DNA from: Tepidicaulis sp002389665
Lineage (GTDB): Bacteria > Pseudomonadota > Alphaproteobacteria > Parvibaculales > Parvibaculaceae
DNA length: 64,000 bases
Reading direction: 5' to 3'
Assembly: GCF_965222285.1 (NCBI RefSeq)
Contig: NZ_OZ244942.1
Location: 2,046,001-2,110,000, forward strand
In this document: positions 1-7,719 of the stretch, one piece after another
Layout of the letters: every line of letters begins with the position of its first letter
Numbering within the stretch: the first letter of the stretch is position 1
Notes under the pieces: generated by a model
Database searches by the model: none
Told to the model about the DNA's origin: nothing
The model's input: only the letters and a program-made list of their open reading frames with translations
Program-made: the position numbers and the translations under genes

Positions 1-287
1 CCCGTCATCAGCATGGCGCGGGTCGGCGCACAGACGGGGGAAACATGGAAGTTGGAAAAGAGCGTCCCTCGTCCCGCAAGCGCATCGATATTGGGGGTAC
101 TGATCTCGCTGCCATAGGCGCCGAAATCGGAAAAGCCCACATCATCGGCAACGAGCACAACGATGTTCGGGCGCTTTACGCTTTCTTGCGCCGAAACCGG
201 CGCTGCCATGGCTGCGCAGAGAAGCGCCGCCAGCGCGCTCTTTTTCCAGAAAACCCTCATGTTCCGCTTGCCCGTTTCCCCGTTCAT
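1..287 (-). CDS. Arylsulfatase-type sulfatase, N-terminal part (cut by window start)
   Basis: The first 95 residues are present and the gene continues to the left of the window. They hold a signal peptide (hydrophobic stretch ending near VSAQES), the metal-binding motif NIVVLVADDVGFSD and the formylglycine motif CAPTR, followed by AMLMTG. These are hallmarks of type I sulfatases, which hydrolyse sulfate esters with a formylglycine made from the motif cysteine; the signal peptide implies export. The start at 287 is chosen because AAGGGA lies 8 bases upstream; a second ATG at 260 would give a more compact signal peptide. It begins 13 bases after the stop of the GST-like gene and is almost certainly in that operon, behind the palindrome at 1426-1442. 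Substrate unknown. Confidence 0.85.
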   Translation of the reverse strand, partial: MNGETGKRNMRVFWKKSALAALLCAAMAAPVSAQESVKRPNIVVLVADDVGFSDFGAYGSEISTPNIDALAGRGTLFSNFHVSPVCAPTRAMLMT

Positions 288-300
288 GACTTCCGTCCCT

Positions 301-1404
301 TCAGCGCCATTGCCGGTCGGCCGGCTTGGCATGTGCGGCGGGCGCATCCGGCGCCCTGCCTTTGTAATCCGACAAAATCCGCGCGCCCTCTTGCAAAAGC
401 GGTTCGAGCTGTGCCCTCTCGCCGCCGGAAAGCGCTTGATACGCCCCCGCTAGCGCTGCAAGGCAATGCACCCTGTATGGATTGACCGGCAGGGCCCAGC
501 TTGTCCCTGCCGCTTCATAGCGCAAGTCCCGCGCGCCGCGTTCAAAGGCCGCACTATTCGCCGCAAGATAGGGCAGGTATTCATCGCGGAAATCCGCCAT
601 CAACCCGTCCAATCCGTCCGGAATGCCCTCGGGCAAAACCGTCCCTTGCGCATCTTCCGGGCGGTAGGCCCAAAGCCGGGCCACCCAGGCAAACACATAA
701 GGCGCTTTTTCCCGCATCAGCGCGGCAGGCGTCGGGTCATGGGAGAAATGCCGGAACATCGAACCGAAGAATCCGAAATCCGCTTCACAAGGACGCGCGC
801 CAAGAAGGAAGGGACGCGTTTGAAGCAGTCCGTCCATCTCGGCCAAAGTGCGCTTGTAGAGCGCTTCGATGGCAGGCGCCGTCTTCGCGGTAACCCCGTC
901 TTCTTTCAGAAAGACTTTGCGCTGGCGCCGTAGAATAAATTGCCGCCGCAATGCGAAAGGCAGCGGCAGATCGCGCAGCATGGTGCGTGCAATCTGACTG
1001 CTCATCAGCCGCGCATCTTCATCGAACGCCCAGCGGTAATAAAGCGCGGGCCGCCAGAGCCATTCATCGCCGTAATCCTCAAGCGCAAGACTGAGGAAAC
1101 GCGTCACGGGATCGGCGGGGCTGAATGCCGGCCCCTCTCCCTTTTCTTCGAAATGCCGGATGATCGGCGTTGTATCGCTAAGCCAGGTGCCATCCGGATA
1201 TTCAAGCTGCGGCATCTGCGCGATACCCGTCGCGCGCGCCGCCCGGCGGAACGCCGCCATATCCATTTCGCGGAACCTGTAGCCGAGCCCCTTGGCCCGC
1301 ATATAGGCTTCGAGCTTGCCGGTAAAATAAGAAAGGGTCAGACCGTGCAGGACGGGTAAGGCATCCCCGCCCGCTTCATTCTCTTGCCTGTGATCCATCG
1401 CCAT
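301..1404 (-). CDS. Long GST-like protein (thioredoxin-fold N-terminus)
   Basis: A 367-residue protein with a glutathione S-transferase N-terminal fold in about the first 90 residues (LHGLTLSYFTGKLEAYMR, then PQLEYPDGTWLSDTTPIIRH, the usual cis-Pro and DxxxI signature) and an all-helical remainder. At 367 residues it is about 150 longer than a normal GST, and it shares its length and conserved blocks (RPALYYRW-FDE, PxxLGAxPxxADFG) with the protein at 2185-3333, so the two are paralogues. The ATG at 1404 is preferred over the GTG at 1413, whose spacing to any ribosome site is poor. It is followed after 13 bases by a sulfatase gene. A glutathione-dependent step on a sulfatase product is an inference; substrate unknown. 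Confidence 0.8.
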   Translation of the reverse strand: MAMDHRQENEAGGDALPVLHGLTLSYFTGKLEAYMRAKGLGYRFREMDMAAFRRAARATGIAQMPQLEYPDGTWLSDTTPIIRHFEEKGEGPAFSPADPVTRFLSLALEDYGDEWLWRPALYYRWAFDEDARLMSSQIARTMLRDLPLPFALRRQFILRRQRKVFLKEDGVTAKTAPAIEALYKRTLAEMDGLLQTRPFLLGARPCEADFGFFGSMFRHFSHDPTPAALMREKAPYVFAWVARLWAYRPEDAQGTVLPEGIPDGLDGLMADFRDEYLPYLAANSAAFERGARDLRYEAAGTSWALPVNPYRVHCLAALAGAYQALSGGERAQLEPLLQEGARILSDYKGRAPDAPAAHAKPADRQWR

Positions 1405-1422
1405 GCCGGGCACCCGCTCGCA

Positions 1423-1445
1423 TAATGACAGACATTATGTCATTA
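1423..1445. promoter_or_regulatory. TetR-type operator site A
   Basis: Inverted repeat TAATGACA-N7-TGTCATTA with the core TGACAGACATTATGTCA at 1426-1442. It lies between the start of the GST-like/sulfatase operon and the end of the TetR gene. The core has the same length as palindromes at 2115, 4742 and 7616 and shares the half-site TTATGTCA with them. Probable binding site of the TetR encoded at 1477-2079 (inference). Confidence 0.65.
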
Positions 1446-1476
1446 TATCTCCCGTAGCCAGAAAATTCTCCGGCCC

Positions 1477-2079
1477 TCAATAGGCGCGCGTGATCAGCTC
1501 CGTCACCGTTTCCTCGATCACGGCCCGGGCCTGGGCATCGGAAAGGCGCTGCAATTCCTTCAGCCGCGTCCAGCTTTCGAAGGACAAAAGCAGATCCGCC
1601 GCCTCGAAGGTCTTTTTGGGAAGCGCCGCGCATTCGGGCAGTGCCTTCAGCAGCAAGGCGCGCATCAGTTTCTCGTCCTGCCGGGTCAGCTCCTGTAACG
1701 CGGGCGAGGTCCAATAGCGCGCAATCAGCGCCCGGCGGAACATGGTGATACGTTTGAAAAAACGGATGCGCTGACGCACGACAAGCTTGATCCGTTCGTC
1801 GAGCGGCAGATCCGTGGAAATTTCCGTCAGGATCGGCTCGATCAGTTTGAAGATCTCATCTCTGATAGCCGAATAAAGCGATTCCATTTCCTGAAAATGC
1901 CGGAACACCGTCCGGTGTCCCACCCCGGCCCTCAGCGCTACCTGCTCGCTGGTGGGCGCAAGATTGCCTTCATCCACCATCTCGACAAAGGCGGCGGCAA
2001 TCGCCGCTTTCGTCTTCACGCTCCTGTTCAGCCGGCCGTCCTGTTTCGGCTCGCTCTTTCGTGCGGCGCTGCCCGCCAT
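1477..2079 (-). CDS. TetR-family transcriptional regulator
   Basis: A 200-residue protein with an N-terminal helix-turn-helix at about residues 20-70 (TSEQVALRAGVGHRTVFRHF, then MESLYSAI) and a helical ligand-binding C-terminal region, the usual TetR layout and length. The ATG at 2079 has AAGGA seven bases upstream; the longer open frame beyond it has no such signal. It sits between two GST-like genes and is divergent from the one at 2185. A palindrome at 2115-2131 lies in its own promoter and three variants occur at neighbouring promoters, so it is the obvious local repressor, probably autoregulated. The ligand is unknown; a sulfated or aromatic compound would fit the neighbours. Confidence 0.88.
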   Translation of the reverse strand: MAGSAARKSEPKQDGRLNRSVKTKAAIAAAFVEMVDEGNLAPTSEQVALRAGVGHRTVFRHFQEMESLYSAIRDEIFKLIEPILTEISTDLPLDERIKLVVRQRIRFFKRITMFRRALIARYWTSPALQELTRQDEKLMRALLLKALPECAALPKKTFEAADLLLSFESWTRLKELQRLSDAQARAVIEETVTELITRAY

Positions 2080-2114
2080 CGGCCCGTCCTTTTTCACTCG
2101 ATGAATGCTTTTAT

Positions 2115-2131
2115 TGGCAGATATTATGCCA
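2115..2131. promoter_or_regulatory. TetR-type operator site B
   Basis: TGGCAGATATTATGCCA, a 17-bp imperfect palindrome in the divergent tetR / GST-like promoter region. Both TGxCA half-site changes (A to G on the left, T to C on the right) are symmetric compared with site A, which suggests selection for dyad symmetry. Confidence 0.62.
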
Positions 2132-2184
2132 TATGGTCGCGCCATTAGAACGCCTGAAAAGAATTTATTTCCGGAAGAATTTTC

Positions 2185-3333
2185 ATGACCAAGTTCCGCT
2201 TTTACGGCATGCCGCATTCGCTTTACTCCGGCAAGGCCCGCTCTTACCTGATCAAGCAGCATGTGGATTTCGAGGAAATGACGCCGGGCCATCCGCGCTA
2301 TGGCGAAAAAGTCATGCCCGCCATTCAGCGCTGGATCATTCCCGTGCTCGAAACGCCGGACGGCGAAATCGTTCAGGACGGCACGGATATTATCGACTGG
2401 TTCGAGAAGCGCGGCCTCGCGCGCCATTCCGCCTATCCTGAAAGCCCGCGCCAGCGCATCACCTCGCTCATCTTCGAAATGTTCGGCGGCGAGGGCATGG
2501 TGCGCCCGGCCATGCATTACCGCTGGAATTTCGATGAAACCAATCTCGATTTCATCGAAGATCAGTTCGGCCTTTTCGCCATGCCCTCCGCACCGCGCGA
2601 AAAGCGCCTGGAAATCATCCGCAAATCGACAGGCCGCATGCGCGCCGCCGCCGTCATGTTCGGTGTGGTGCCGGAGACGATACCCGTCATCGAAGAGGCT
2701 TATGAAGAGCTGCTGGGTGAGCTCAACGCGCATTTTGCCGAAACGCCCTACCTTCTCGGCGGCACGCCCACCATCGGCGATTATGGGCTCATCGCCAGCC
2801 TCTTTGCGCATCTCGGCCGCGATCCTTACCCTGCCCAGATGATGAAGCGCCGCGCACCGGCACTCTTCCGCTGGACAGAGCGCATGAATGCCTGGGGCAC
2901 GGACATGTCCGAGTTCCTGGATTATCCCGAAACGCTGCTGCCGGGTGATGACATTCCCGCCACGCTAAAAACCCTGCTGAAGCGTGTCGCCTCCGACTAT
3001 CTGCCGGAGATCCGCGCCTTCACCGCCTTCACAAATGACTGGCTGGCCGAGAACCCGGACCTGCCGGCGGATGCGCCCGTCGGCGGGGAAAAGCTCGTGC
3101 GCGCCATCGGTAAATGCACCTTCGAATGGCGCGGCAAGACATTCGATGTCGGCGTGATGCCCTACCGCTTCTACCTGCTGCAGCGCATTCAGGACGCGTT
3201 CGATGCGCTGGGAGAAGAAGACAGGAAATCCGTCGGCGCGCTGCTCGAGGAAACGGACCTGAGCGACATCATGACACTGCGCAGCGCCCGCCGCGTCGGC
3301 CGGAAAAACAATATCGAGGTTTGGGAAGGTTAA
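2185..3333 (+). CDS. Long GST-like protein, paralogue of the one at 301-1404
   Basis: A 382-residue protein. The thioredoxin-fold GST N-domain covers about residues 1-85 (FRFYGMPHSLYSGKARSYL; IPVLETPDGEIVQDGTDIID), followed by a helical GST C-domain with YLLGGTPTIGDYGLIASL and a further extension of about 130 residues ending in a conserved PYRFYLLQR block. Much longer than standard GSTs and collinear with the paralogue. CCGGAAGA precedes the ATG. It is divergent from tetR with the operator between them, and it ends at a hairpin overlapping the convergent gene. Glutathione-dependent chemistry is expected from the fold, but no catalytic residue can be assigned with certainty. Confidence 0.82.
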   Translation: MTKFRFYGMPHSLYSGKARSYLIKQHVDFEEMTPGHPRYGEKVMPAIQRWIIPVLETPDGEIVQDGTDIIDWFEKRGLARHSAYPESPRQRITSLIFEMFGGEGMVRPAMHYRWNFDETNLDFIEDQFGLFAMPSAPREKRLEIIRKSTGRMRAAAVMFGVVPETIPVIEEAYEELLGELNAHFAETPYLLGGTPTIGDYGLIASLFAHLGRDPYPAQMMKRRAPALFRWTERMNAWGTDMSEFLDYPETLLPGDDIPATLKTLLKRVASDYLPEIRAFTAFTNDWLAENPDLPADAPVGGEKLVRAIGKCTFEWRGKTFDVGVMPYRFYLLQRIQDAFDALGEEDRKSVGALLEETDLSDIMTLRSARRVGRKNNIEVWEG

Positions 3334-3356
3334 ACCCAGACCTAACGTTGACGATC

Positions 3357-3386
3357 AAACGCGCGCTCAGCCTTGGGCGCGCGTTT
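3357..3386 (+). terminator. Rho-independent terminator of GST-like gene
   Basis: AAACGCGCGC and GCGCGCGTTT form a 10-bp stem with a 10-base loop, followed by TTTCGCTTTC. The structure overlaps the last codons of the convergent gene at 3367. Confidence 0.6.
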
Positions 3387-4689
3387 TCGCTTTCAAGCGA
3401 ATGATTTCGTCCTCCACCGCCCAGAGCCGGTCCTGCCCCCAAACGGCAATATCGCCCACCGCAAAGGTCGGCACGCCCCAAAGCCCGTGCTCAAAAAGCG
3501 CTTTGCGGTTTTCCTCCGCCTCTTCCCGCCAGCTTTCATCGCCCAGAAAAGCTTTGGCTTCTTTCCAGTCAAGTCCGGCGCGCGCCACGATCTTTTTCAA
3601 CCCCGGATTAAAACCGGAGCGGATCGCCTCCGCCCAGACACCGCTGAGAAAAGAAAGAACGAAAGCCTCTCCTTTTCCTTGGCTCACCGCATAAGGAATG
3701 AGCGCAAGGCCCCGCTCGGAAGGCCTGCCGAAAGGATCGGCAATGCGGCCGAAACCGATCCCCGCCCGCGCCGCCTCACGCTTGGCATCGCGCATGATGT
3801 AGGTCTGCTTTTGAAAAGACGCAGGAATGCCGCGCATCATCATCGGCAAGACGAAACGCAGCCGCACCGGACAATTGTGATGCCGGGCAAGAGCGAAAAG
3901 CTGCGGCGCGGCGACATGCGTGTAAGGACTGCGCAAGGAGAGAAAGAAATCGATCGCGGGTCCTGCCGCTTCATCACCTGGCCCAGCCAAGAGCGCAGGC
4001 GGCGGTTTGAGCGGCGCAAAGGGCTCCTCTCCCATATAAGCGCCAAGCGCATGTAACCGCGTTTCCAGATGATGCAGCCGGTCCGCGCCCCAATATTGCT
4101 CGCCCGCATAGCAGAAGACCCCGCCGAGATAATGCCCGAGGCGCCTCCGCATCTCGGCCCCTTTTTTCATCGCATGGGCCGTCTCCGCTTCTCCCGCCAT
4201 GCCGAACTCCCCGGCAAGGGCGTCGATCCTGCCCGTATCCTCCTGCCAAAGCGCCCGGTCCACCGCGCAAACCGCCTCTGAAAAACGCTCCTTGGCGATG
4301 GCGCTTGCAAGGATCCGGCGCGCAAGCGCGGTAAGCGCTCCCTCCGGCTGGCGGCCGGGATCATCGAACGAAAGCCCGTATTTTTGCGCCAGCATCGCGC
4401 CGTCCCTGCGCGAGTAATTGATCAGCGCCTCGCGCTCCGGCGCGTCATTATCGGCAGGCGGCGGCACCAGCATGGGTATCAGCTTGATATCGAAGCGCTC
4501 TGTCAGGCTTTGCAGAAGCTGGGCGGCAAGAACCGCATAGGGATCGTCCGGTTGGTGAAAATAAAAGACCTCATGAGGCGCACCCGCTTTCCGGCGCGCT
4601 TTTTCGGCAGCGGCCCTAGCCTCCCTCTGTCTTTTTTCACTGACGATACGGGCTGCAAAAAAGGGAGAAACGATTTCCCGAATGCTCAT
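3367..4689 (-). CDS. Tandem DsbA-like / HCCA-isomerase-like thioredoxin-fold protein
   Basis: A 440-residue protein built from two thioredoxin-like halves. The first starts near residue 40 (HEVFYFHQPDDPYAVLAAQL). The second starts near residue 245 (AIDFFLSLRSPYTHVAAPQL) and ends with GLWGVPTFAVGDIAVWGQDR, a close match to the closing signature of 2-hydroxychromene-2-carboxylate isomerases (kappa-GST fold, glutathione-dependent). Family members are usually about 200-230 residues, so this is a duplication or fusion. No CXXC is seen at the DsbA position of either half. The ATG at 4689 has AGGGG upstream; the ATG at 4734 is next to the operator and has no ribosome site. It is divergent from the gene at 4790 across operator C. 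A glutathione-dependent isomerisation is a reasonable inference; substrate unknown. Confidence 0.78.
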   Translation of the reverse strand: MSIREIVSPFFAARIVSEKRQREARAAAEKARRKAGAPHEVFYFHQPDDPYAVLAAQLLQSLTERFDIKLIPMLVPPPADNDAPEREALINYSRRDGAMLAQKYGLSFDDPGRQPEGALTALARRILASAIAKERFSEAVCAVDRALWQEDTGRIDALAGEFGMAGEAETAHAMKKGAEMRRRLGHYLGGVFCYAGEQYWGADRLHHLETRLHALGAYMGEEPFAPLKPPPALLAGPGDEAAGPAIDFFLSLRSPYTHVAAPQLFALARHHNCPVRLRFVLPMMMRGIPASFQKQTYIMRDAKREAARAGIGFGRIADPFGRPSERGLALIPYAVSQGKGEAFVLSFLSGVWAEAIRSGFNPGLKKIVARAGLDWKEAKAFLGDESWREEAEENRKALFEHGLWGVPTFAVGDIAVWGQDRLWAVEDEIIRLKAKTRAQG

Positions 4690-4741
4690 GGAAGGCCCCT
4701 GCCTGGAAGAAATGCGGTTTTCTTTGACCGGCATAATTTAT

Positions 4742-4758
4742 TGACATAATTTATGTCA
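4742..4758. promoter_or_regulatory. TetR-type operator site C
   Basis: TGACATAATTTATGTCA, a perfect 17-bp palindrome around a central T, placed in the divergent promoter region between 4689 and 4790. It is the most symmetric of the four related sites and has the same TTATGTCA half as site A. Confidence 0.68.
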
Positions 4759-4789
4759 TTAGATTGCGCCCGTCAAATGCGAGGATCAT

Positions 4790-5431
4790 ATGAACATTCT
4801 CTGGCTCTGGGCCGCCGCCCTTTTCATCTATCTCGGTTTCCTTGGCTGGTATCAGAACTGGCAGGGCCCGCTCACGCCGGAGGAAATCGAGACATATATG
4901 GCCCGCCTTGCCGAGGGAACGCCGAACGGCGCAACGGACCCGGCAGTGCTGCGCCGGTTTTTGGAGAAGGATGACGGGCGCGAGTTTTTCATGCTCAATC
5001 TCGTCAAACTCCATGAAGGAAAAGTCCCGGACCCGCAAACGGGCGAACTCAAATCCTCCCAGGAAATCTTAAGCGGTTATACCTCCTCTTTCTTCAAAGC
5101 GCTTTTCAGGCGCGCGGGCCATCCCGCCATTGCCGCCCGCATTGTGGGCGGCAATGTGGATAGCTGGAACGTCGCTGAAAATCCCGGCTGGACGGTAATG
5201 GGCTGGATGCGTTACCGCAGCCGGCGCGATGCAATGGAACTGGTTACAGACCCTGCCTTTAAAGACGGGCACATGTTCAAGGTCGCGGCCATTCCCGCCA
5301 CGTTTTCCGTCCCCACCTCCCCCATGATCAGCTTTATGGCAGGCCCGCGCATCTGGGCGGCACTGGGGCTCGCTCTTGCCGCTGCACTGGGCAGCATAGT
5401 GCTGCTATTTCTGCGCCAGCCGGGCGCATAG
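4790..5431 (+). CDS. Membrane-anchored DUF1330/EthD-like protein
   Basis: A 213-residue protein with an N-terminal membrane helix (about residues 2-20), a second helix near the C-terminus (about 180-205) and a soluble middle part. The middle has REFFMLNLVKLHEG, then a strand-helix unit MRYRSRRDAMELVTDPAFK, which resembles one dimeric alpha/beta-barrel (DUF1330/EthD-like) domain. GAGG precedes the ATG. It is followed after 25 bases by another membrane protein and shares operator C with the tandem isomerase-like gene. Function unknown; the barrel fold often binds small hydrophobic or aromatic molecules, so a membrane-linked enzyme or binding role is possible. Confidence 0.7.
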   Translation: MNILWLWAAALFIYLGFLGWYQNWQGPLTPEEIETYMARLAEGTPNGATDPAVLRRFLEKDDGREFFMLNLVKLHEGKVPDPQTGELKSSQEILSGYTSSFFKALFRRAGHPAIAARIVGGNVDSWNVAENPGWTVMGWMRYRSRRDAMELVTDPAFKDGHMFKVAAIPATFSVPTSPMISFMAGPRIWAALGLALAAALGSIVLLFLRQPGA

Positions 5432-5456
5432 CCGAGTGCATAAGGAGAGATATGAA

Positions 5457-5900
5457 ATGAGCGCGCTTCTTCCCGCCCCCACCATTCCCTATCAAGGGCA
5501 CAAAGCCTGTCCGCCATTCCTCGCCTTTCTAGCCCTCGGCACGATTGTGCCGGGCCTCATCCACAGCTTCCTGCCGGACGGGGGCGCAGGGTCCATCGCC
5601 GGGCTCGATCTAAGCGCGGGCGGGCCCGTCATCATCGGTACCTTTGCCTGGGCGGGCGCCACGCAACTTGCCTATGGCACACTCATGCTGCTTGTGGCGC
5701 TGCGCTACCGCTCGCTGGTGCCGCTCTTCTTTCTCATCATTTTGGTGGAGCGCAGCCTTATCGCGCTCAATACCTGGGTGCTCAAACCTGCCGGCACCGG
5801 CCATCACCCGCCTGAAGCCTATGTGACGCTGGCGCTCCTGCCGCTCCTCGCCGCAGCGCTCTATTTCTCTTTAAAGCGCCGGGCAGGCATCGCCCCTTAA
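5457..5900 (+). CDS. Small integral membrane protein, unknown function
   Basis: A 147-residue protein with about four predicted membrane helices (starting near FLAFLALGTIVPGLIHSF, PVIIGTFAWAGATQLAYG, TLMLLVALRY/VPLFFLIILVE and VTLALLPLLAAALYF). The ATG at 5457 is chosen because AAGGAGAG lies seven bases before it; an in-frame GTG at 5436 lacks this. It is cotranscribed with the gene at 4790 and converges with the sulfatase gene with only three bases between stops. I do not recognise the family. The neighbourhood suggests a role in membrane handling of the cluster substrate. Confidence 0.72.
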   Translation: MSALLPAPTIPYQGHKACPPFLAFLALGTIVPGLIHSFLPDGGAGSIAGLDLSAGGPVIIGTFAWAGATQLAYGTLMLLVALRYRSLVPLFFLIILVERSLIALNTWVLKPAGTGHHPPEAYVTLALLPLLAAALYFSLKRRAGIAP

Positions 5901-5903
5901 AAA

Positions 5904-7571
5904 TCAGTTTGGCCAGTAGATATATTCATCTCCCGGCTCCGCCTTCTCGGCGCCCGTTTTGTCGATCAGCACGGGCAGTTCGCTAACGGAGGGCCAGGAG
6001 GGTTCGGCCTGCTCCGCATTGAACGCGGCGAGCATTTCTTTCAACTCGGCGACTTTTTCAGGCTTCGCCTCCGCCAGATTGTTCTGTTCGGTCGGGTCTT
6101 CGCGCAGATTGAAAAGCCATACCTTGTCCGGATTATCCGAGACATGCATCTTCCAGCCCTGGTGCAGGACAGCCTGATAATAACCTTCCCGCCAGAAGAT
6201 CGGACGCTCGAATGCCTCTTTCTCGCCGGTGAGATAGGGAAGCAGATCGACGCCGTCGATGGGTTTCACCTCCCAGCCGGAAAGTCCGGCAACGCTTGCG
6301 GATGTAGGCAGAATGTCGAGATGAGAAACCGGGCTCTCAAGCCGGCTTCCCGGCGCAATGCGCCCCGGCCATTTGGCGAAGAAAGGCACATGGGTGCCCC
6401 CTTCGAACATGGTCAGCTTCCAGCCGCGATAGGGCTGGTTGATCTCCGGCAGGCCCACATAATCGGCGCCGCCATTGTCGCTGGTGAAAATCACGAGCGT
6501 GTTTTCCTCCAGCCCCTCCTCTTTGAGGGTCTGCAGAACCTGGCCGACGCTGCGGTCGAGCGAGCGCACCATTGCCGCATAAACGCGCAGCCGGTGATCT
6601 TCGATATGCGAGAGAGCATCGTAATCGGCTTTGGCCGCTTGGAGCGGGGTGTGCACGCCCCAATGAGCGAGATAGAGAAAGAAGGGCCGGTCGCGGTTGG
6701 CCTTGATCGCGGAGACCGCTTCCTCGGTAAAATAGTCGGTCAAATATCCATCCGGCTCGAAGGGCACGCTGTCATTGAAGCTGACGGAATAGTTCAGCAC
6801 CTGCCATAGCGCCTGGTCGATGAAATCGAAAGGCTGTTTGGAGTTGACGACATCGGGCGAGCTTTCGGGCAGGTAGAGCCCGCCTTCCATCATCAGGCTT
6901 TCATCGAAACCCTGATCGCGCGGGCGGAACCCTTCCGTCCGGCCCAAATGCCATTTGCCGATATGCAGCGTTTGATACCCCGCCTCTTGCAGCACTTCGG
7001 CAATTGTCGTTTCGGATGCCGGCATGCCGCGCTGCGCGAAGGGAATATCCGATTCAGGTACATCCGCATCCACAATGACGGGATGCAGCCGGTCATCACC
7101 GCTGGAGAGCACGCGGATCACCTGCTGCATGCCGTCCGGCACGGGCGTGAACTCGAAGCCGAAGCGCGTGGAATAGCGCCCCGTCATGATCATGGCCCGC
7201 GAGGGTGCGCAGACCGCATTGCCCGCATAGCCATTGGAAAGGTTCATGCCCTCACGGGCGATGGAATCGATATGCGGCGTCGGCACGCTGCCGCCCGCCA
7301 CCCCGCCGCCGAAAAAGCTCAGGTCGTTGAAGCCGAGATCGTCTGCAACGATGAGAACGATATTGGGCCGCTCGCCCGCCGGGCGCGCCGCTGCCGTTTC
7401 GTTTTCCGGCGCGGCCCAGGCCACCGCGCGGTTCTGCTCCACATGGCGGTTCCACTGCATGTACATGCCTATGGCGTTGACGAGCAGTGTCTTGCGCTCC
7501 GCGTAGGCCGCGCCGATCAGCACCGCCACCAAAAGCACCGGCACCAGAATTTTCCAATTGAGAAAACGCAT
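5904..7571 (-). CDS. Sulfatase (arylsulfatase family), membrane-anchored or secreted
   Basis: A 555-residue type I sulfatase. A hydrophobic N-terminal segment (residues about 6-24) is a signal peptide or anchor. Metal-binding NIVLIVADDLGFND follows, then TPHIDSIAREG and the formylglycine motif CAPSR followed by AMIMTGRYSTRFG; the second signature GKWHLG and the later TSDNGG and KWPGRIAPG blocks are also typical. All core motifs are intact. The ATG at 7571 has GGAGG seven bases upstream; the open frame reaches 7625 without a better signal. The promoter carries operator D. It should hydrolyse an organic sulfate ester outside the cytoplasm after maturation by a formylglycine-generating enzyme, which is not in this window. 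Confidence 0.92.
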   Translation of the reverse strand: MRFLNWKILVPVLLVAVLIGAAYAERKTLLVNAIGMYMQWNRHVEQNRAVAWAAPENETAAARPAGERPNIVLIVADDLGFNDLSFFGGGVAGGSVPTPHIDSIAREGMNLSNGYAGNAVCAPSRAMIMTGRYSTRFGFEFTPVPDGMQQVIRVLSSGDDRLHPVIVDADVPESDIPFAQRGMPASETTIAEVLQEAGYQTLHIGKWHLGRTEGFRPRDQGFDESLMMEGGLYLPESSPDVVNSKQPFDFIDQALWQVLNYSVSFNDSVPFEPDGYLTDYFTEEAVSAIKANRDRPFFLYLAHWGVHTPLQAAKADYDALSHIEDHRLRVYAAMVRSLDRSVGQVLQTLKEEGLEENTLVIFTSDNGGADYVGLPEINQPYRGWKLTMFEGGTHVPFFAKWPGRIAPGSRLESPVSHLDILPTSASVAGLSGWEVKPIDGVDLLPYLTGEKEAFERPIFWREGYYQAVLHQGWKMHVSDNPDKVWLFNLREDPTEQNNLAEAKPEKVAELKEMLAAFNAEQAEPSWPSVSELPVLIDKTGAEKAEPGDEYIYWPN

Positions 7572-7615
7572 TCCATCCCCTCCAGGCCCGGTTATTTTCC
7601 GCGCGCTCAAATTAA

Positions 7616-7632
7616 TGATATACATTATGTCG
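7616..7632. promoter_or_regulatory. TetR-type operator site D
   Basis: TGATATACATTATGTCG, 45 bases upstream of the sulfatase start. Its right half TTATGTCG and central A match sites A and B; the left half is the most degenerate of the four. Confidence 0.5.
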
Positions 7633-7668
7633 ATTGAACGTCCCCGTCAATTTCCTGGTGCCGGAACG

Positions 7669-7693
7669 AAAAAGGCGGCCCGGAGGCCGCCTT
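7669..7693 (-). terminator. Terminator of the two-partner secretion operon
   Basis: AAGGCGGCC, loop CGGA, GGCCGCCTT. Read leftward the stem is followed by a run of five T residues counting the stem end, then CGTTCC. It lies 27 bases after the TpsB stop. Confidence 0.8.
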
Positions 7694-7719
7694 GAAGCAA
7701 GTGTCAGTATGAGGAAGGA

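Noticed and set aside
2080..2811. N-terminal extension of the TetR protein to 444 residues
   Set aside because: The extra part lies antisense within the GST-like gene and lacks TetR features; ATG 2079 has a proper ribosome site.
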